Under the pieces are notes generated by a model. The model did not search any database. It was given only the letters and a program-made list of their open reading frames with translations, and had not been told where the DNA came from. 64,000 nucleotides of DNA from Cunninghamella blakesleeana (lineage: Eukaryota > Mucoromycota > Mucoromycetes > Mucorales > Cunninghamellaceae), in NCBI GenBank assembly GCA_017871115.1, contig JAFCIZ010000001.1:3267501-3331500 (forward strand), read 5' to 3'. Below, piece after piece: positions 60,304 to 64,000 of this stretch (the stretch's first letter is position 1; each line of letters begins with the position of its first letter). The translations under genes and the position numbers were made by a program.

Positions 60304-62320
60304 ATGGAAGAAGATAAAAACAATAAATTAATTCTTGGCAATGATTTATATAGTAAAGTCGCGTCAAGTCATATATTAATGGTTGGTGCTGGTGGAATTG
60401 GTTGTGAACTTTTAAAGAATTTAGTATTATCTGGCTTTAAGTCTTTTGTTATTGTATGTTATCCTTTTAATTTATTTCTTAAAAACATATTTATATATGA
60501 TTATCATTCCTAACTATAGTTCTCTTTTATATAAATGTTATTTTTTAAAAATAGATAGATCTTGATACAATCGATATTTCTAACTTGAATCGTCAGTTTT
60601 TATTTCAAAAACAACATGTCAAAAAAGCCAAAGCTCATGTAAATTCACTAAATAAGAATAAAAACAATGATAGTAACAATAGCAGCAATAGTGACAGCAG
60701 CAGCAGCAATAATAATAATAATAATAATAACAATAATAATATTAATAGATGCATCTTTATTTTAATATTTCCATATATTTATATATATATATATTAGGTT
60801 GCAAAAGAATCTGCATTACGTTTTAATCCAAATGTTAAAATAGAATCAATCCAAGCTGATATCAAAAATAAGGAATTTAATGTAGCTTGGTTTAAACAAT
60901 TCACAATGGTATTAAACGCTTTGGATAATTTAGGTATATTTTTATGTTATTAGTCAGATATAGATAAATAATATGGTGGTTTTTAATCATTGATTGGATA
61001 TATTATTAATATTACTATTTTATATTTATCTAATTATACATAGATGCAAGAAAACATGTCAATGCAATGTGTTTAGCAGCCAATATTCCATTGATTGAAT
61101 CGGGAACTACTGGTTATTTGGGTCAATCTTATGTAATTAAAAAAGGTATAACAGAATGTTTTGATTGTCATCCAAAACCAACTCCTACCACTTATCCTGT
61201 ATGTACCATCCGAAGTACTCCTTCTGCTCCTATTCATTGCATTGTATGGGCCAAGAGTTATTTATTCAACCAATTATTTGGTAATTCCGAAGATGATGAA
61301 GCTTTTGAACAAGAAAAATCAGATGAAAATGGTAAAAAATCAAGTTTATTTAATATACACACACATATATATATATATTTCTTTCTAATTGTACTTATTT
61401 ATATATATCAATAGCTCAAGAATTGGAAGCTCTTTCAAGAGAAACAGAAGCATTAAAGAAAATAAAAGAAGCTATGGGAACCTCTCATTATTCACAGCAA
61501 GTGTTTGATAAGGTAATAATAATAATAATAATAATAAAACAAAGATGATAATAAATACAGCTAAATAAAAATATTAATTTTTATATACATTTTTACTTAT
61601 TTATATATTCTATTAAGGTATTTAAATCCGATATTGAAAGACTATTAACAATGGAAGATATGTGGAAAAATCGTAAAAAACCTACACCTTTAGACTATGA
61701 ACAATTATCAAAAGGAAGAGAAGTGGAATTATCTAATAATGTTACATCTGATGACAGTAATGCTAAATCATTTAATGGATTACAAGATCAAAAAGTATGG
61801 ACAATTGGAGAAAGCTTCGACGTTTTTAGATCCAGGTATACATATAATTTTGCTTTATATAATATTGACTATTATTAATTTTATTACTATTATTCTAAAT
61901 TATATATATATATATATATATAGTGTCACTAGATTATCTGAAAGATTGCAAAGCTTACAAGCTGAAAAACCTAATGGTATATTAGTATTTGATAAAGATG
62001 ATGATGATGCTCTTCAATTTGTTACTTCTGCTGCAAATCTTCGTGCAAGAATTTTTAATATTCAAGAAAAAAGTTTATTTGAAGTAAAATGTAAGTGAAC
62101 AGATTTTTTAAAATATATGTATACAAAAATAAATGATATACATGTATTTATATTTTACGTTCTTATTCTCATTTTAATTAGCTATGGCAGGAAATATCAT
62201 TCCAGCAATTGCAACAACTAATGCTATTATTGCAGGTGTAGTAGTAATGAAGGCATTTGATGTTTTACGTGGATCCATAGCTACCATTCAACGTGTAAGT
62301 TGTACACATTTAAAAAAATA

Positions 62321-62370
<50 letters not shown>

Positions 62371-63146
62371 AACAATATAAACCTAATAATATATGCATGT
62401 ATTTATTCTTTTTCTTTTTTATAATAGACTTATCTTGCAACAGTATCAAGGCAGCCAAGATTACTTGTACAAGAACAACCATCTGAACCAAATCCTGATT
62501 GTCAAGTATGTCAAGCTACTGGAGTTGTTTTAAAAGTTAATTTAGAAAAGGCTACATTACGTAATATGATCGAAGATGTTCTTTTATTATCTGTGGATAA
62601 AGGTGGTGCAGGATTAACTGAAGAAATTGCAATCATGGATGGTGATAGGTAAATTAATAACGAAAAAGTAAAACATATTTAATGATTGACTTTTTATTTT
62701 TTTTATAAATATTAATCTTATACAGAATGCTTTATGATATTGAATATGATGATAACATGGATGCTTCCTTTAAAGATTTAAATATACTTGATGGCACTAT
62801 TTTACGCGTTGGTAGTGAGGATGGAAATGAAGACTTGGATATAATTATTCAAACTAGGTATATAAATAAATAAGTATATATATAAAAAAATCAAACATGA
62901 ATAAGGATCACGAGTGATATTCATATATTTTTTATTAAATATATATCAATTTTTATTTATTACTGTTTTAGTTCATCGCTGGACCATCTAATTGAATTAT
63001 CAGAACCAATAAATAAAATAAAAAAAGAAAAGCGGCCAAAGCGACTTTTAGAAATGAACGAAACTGAATCAATACAGAAGAAACCAAAATTGGATTCAGT
63101 AGTAGAAATAGAAGATGATGAGGATGGTGTTATTTTATTGGATTAA
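60304..63146 (+). CDS. UBA2: SUMO-activating enzyme subunit 2 (UBA2), 11 exons
   Basis: Exons 60304-60453, 60555-60638, 60798-60933, 61044-61331, 61415-61512, 61618-61835, 61924-62090, 62182-62294, 62428-62648, 62726-62857 and 62972-63146 give 593 residues. The nucleotide-binding GAGGIG motif is at 28-33, followed by [16 protein letters not shown]. Zinc ligands are C162 and C165 with the later CQVC pair, and the catalytic cysteine is C177 in [18 protein letters not shown]. The ubiquitin-like domain is in exons 9-11, followed by a basic tail (KKEKRPKRL) and an acidic end with DGVILLD. With AOS1 it adenylates SUMO and hands it to UBC9 in the nucleus. It is slightly shorter than human or yeast Uba2. 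Intron 2 contains an Asn/Ser-codon repeat that stays in frame up to its acceptor. Confidence 0.96.
62324..62367. repeat. (AT)n microsatellite in intron 8 of UBA2
   Basis: About 44 bp of uninterrupted AT dinucleotides between exons 8 and 9. Confidence 0.9.
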
Positions 63147-63189
63147 TGGAAATAAATTTTTTTATGCTTTTGATATTTTTTTTTTTCAC

Positions 63190-63202
63190 ACATATATTAT
63201 TA

Positions 63203-63249
<47 letters not shown>

Positions 63250-63252
63250 TAT
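63190..63252. repeat. (TTA/ATT)n microsatellite between UBA2 and the next gene
   Basis: A trinucleotide run of about 60 bp, with a T-rich stretch after it, in the 212-bp spacer between the UBA2 stop and the start of the next gene. Confidence 0.9.
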
Positions 63253-63358
63253 ATTTACCTTTTTTTTTTTACTCCTCACTTTTTATTTTTATTTTACTCT
63301 TTTTATTTTTATTATTTTCTTTATTACTGTCATTTCTTATTGTATATACATTTTTGTT

Positions 63359-64000
63359 ATGATTACCAACAATACCAATAATAACAATTATATTAAAAAA
63401 AGACTATACTGTGATTCGGATGGTAATGAAGCAATCGATATAAAAAGATCTTGTTCTCAAATAATTCAAGATCGTGTTCCTGACTTCAACTGTAAGGCTT
63501 ATTTTAATACTGAGGTATATACTTTATATCTATCCCAACTATTAAAAAATTATTCTTCGGTAGTATTATTTTTTTACGAGTGCGATTTGTAAGTACACGT
63601 TAGTTTTTCTTTTTTTTTTGTGAAACAGAAACAATATCATATTTAATATATATATACATATATATATATATAAAACATAAAATTAATATTAACATTGAAC
63701 TTATTATTATTTATTATTTTTGTTTATTTTATTTATTAAATATATATATAGCAAATCATCGGCTGTAAATGACATTGAGCTAGTTAGGTAAATATGTGCA
63801 AATGTATATATATATATTTATTATGCCTGGGAATTTGGGAAAAATAATAAAAAAATGTATTTATATTTTATTTTTAGAAAACATTATAAAGGTTTTATAA
63901 ATGAAAGATCGCTACCTATAATGATATCCACTGATACCGCCAATGTTCATCGAGCTTTTTTTTCTTCAAAAATTCAAGGTGCATTAGAACCACTTCCGTT
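63359..64000 (+). CDS. Peroxiredoxin-like (thioredoxin-fold) protein, 5' part, cut by window end
   Basis: Exons 63359-63588, 63752-63787 and 63888 onward are in phase (ATG at 63359), and the reading frame is open to the window end. The segment SVVLFFYECDLKSSAVNDIELVRKHY aligns in layout with the VVLFFYP.DF...C region of AhpC/TSA peroxiredoxins. LPIMISTDTANVHRAFF follows, like the VSVDS...H.AW motif, and IQGALEPLPL-type sequence follows that. The position where the peroxidatic Cys normally sits (after the VxxFFYxxDFxxV motif) reads Ala in this model, so it may be a non-catalytic relative. The N-terminus is an Asn-rich leader plus about 60 unassigned residues. The 3' part lies outside. Confidence 0.65.

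Noticed and set aside
63115..63592. Leu/Ile/Phe-rich frames across the UBA2 3' spacer
   Set aside because: Created by the TTA microsatellite; the real downstream start is the ATG at 63359.

Overview
The window looks like nuclear DNA of an early-diverging filamentous fungus, most plausibly Mucoromycota (Mucorales-like). The reasons are a very AT-rich genome, compact genes with many short GT-AG introns (donors mostly GTAAGT or GTAAAT, acceptors mostly TAG), proteins with long Asn, Gln and Ser runs, and fungal families: a Zn2Cys6 regulator, a CaaX-ending Skt5/Chs4-type Sel1 protein and an ankyrin-DIL protein. Assignment to a genus is not possible from sequence alone. Exon borders below were placed by hand from splice signals, reading phase and family conservation; no alignment was run.

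Layout. 0.5-14.5 kb: an Asn/Gln-rich protein (-), a nine-exon Zn2Cys6 transcription factor (+), galactose-1-phosphate uridylyltransferase (+), a nine-exon SWIM zinc-finger protein (-), a small orphan ORF, and a single-pass Ser/Thr-rich membrane protein (+). 15-24 kb: housekeeping genes, namely a ten-exon mitochondrial citrate-lyase-beta-like protein (-), ribosomal protein eS7 (+), the 49-kDa subunit of complex I (-), and a PRKRIP1-like protein (+). 24-31 kb: a divergent pair of ankyrin proteins, one ankyrin + DIL and the other ankyrin + dysferlin (DysF) + FYVE. 31-48 kb: Skt5/Chs4-like Sel1 protein with a C-terminal CaaX box, DRG1-type GTPase, a seven-TM protein, low-molecular-weight protein tyrosine phosphatase, mitochondrial ribosomal protein uS9m, UTP23, ORC6, a bHLH factor, and a small secreted cysteine-rich protein.

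48.5-56 kb is different in character. It opens with a tRNA-Ala(UGC) gene and continues as a gene-poor, repeat-rich island. Two long direct repeats (A and B, identical by eye) occur fused at 51.36-51.65 kb and separated by 703 bp at 48.76-49.75 kb, and a degenerate A+B copy lies near 53.6-53.8 kb. The island also has a 14-bp minisatellite, a tRNA-like or SINE-like fragment, an intronless gene with a PD-(D/E)XK-nuclease-like motif pattern lying between the repeats, and an orphan 101-aa gene. This is the best candidate for something undescribed.

56-64 kb returns to ordinary sequence: two orphan intronless genes, a 2.2-kb gene-free stretch, the eleven-exon SUMO E1 subunit UBA2, and the 5' part of a peroxiredoxin-like gene cut by the window end. 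Most genes here are unrelated housekeeping genes. The only pathway hints are ribosome biogenesis (eS7, uS9m, UTP23) and membrane traffic or cell wall (ankyrin-DIL, ankyrin-DysF-FYVE, Skt5-like).
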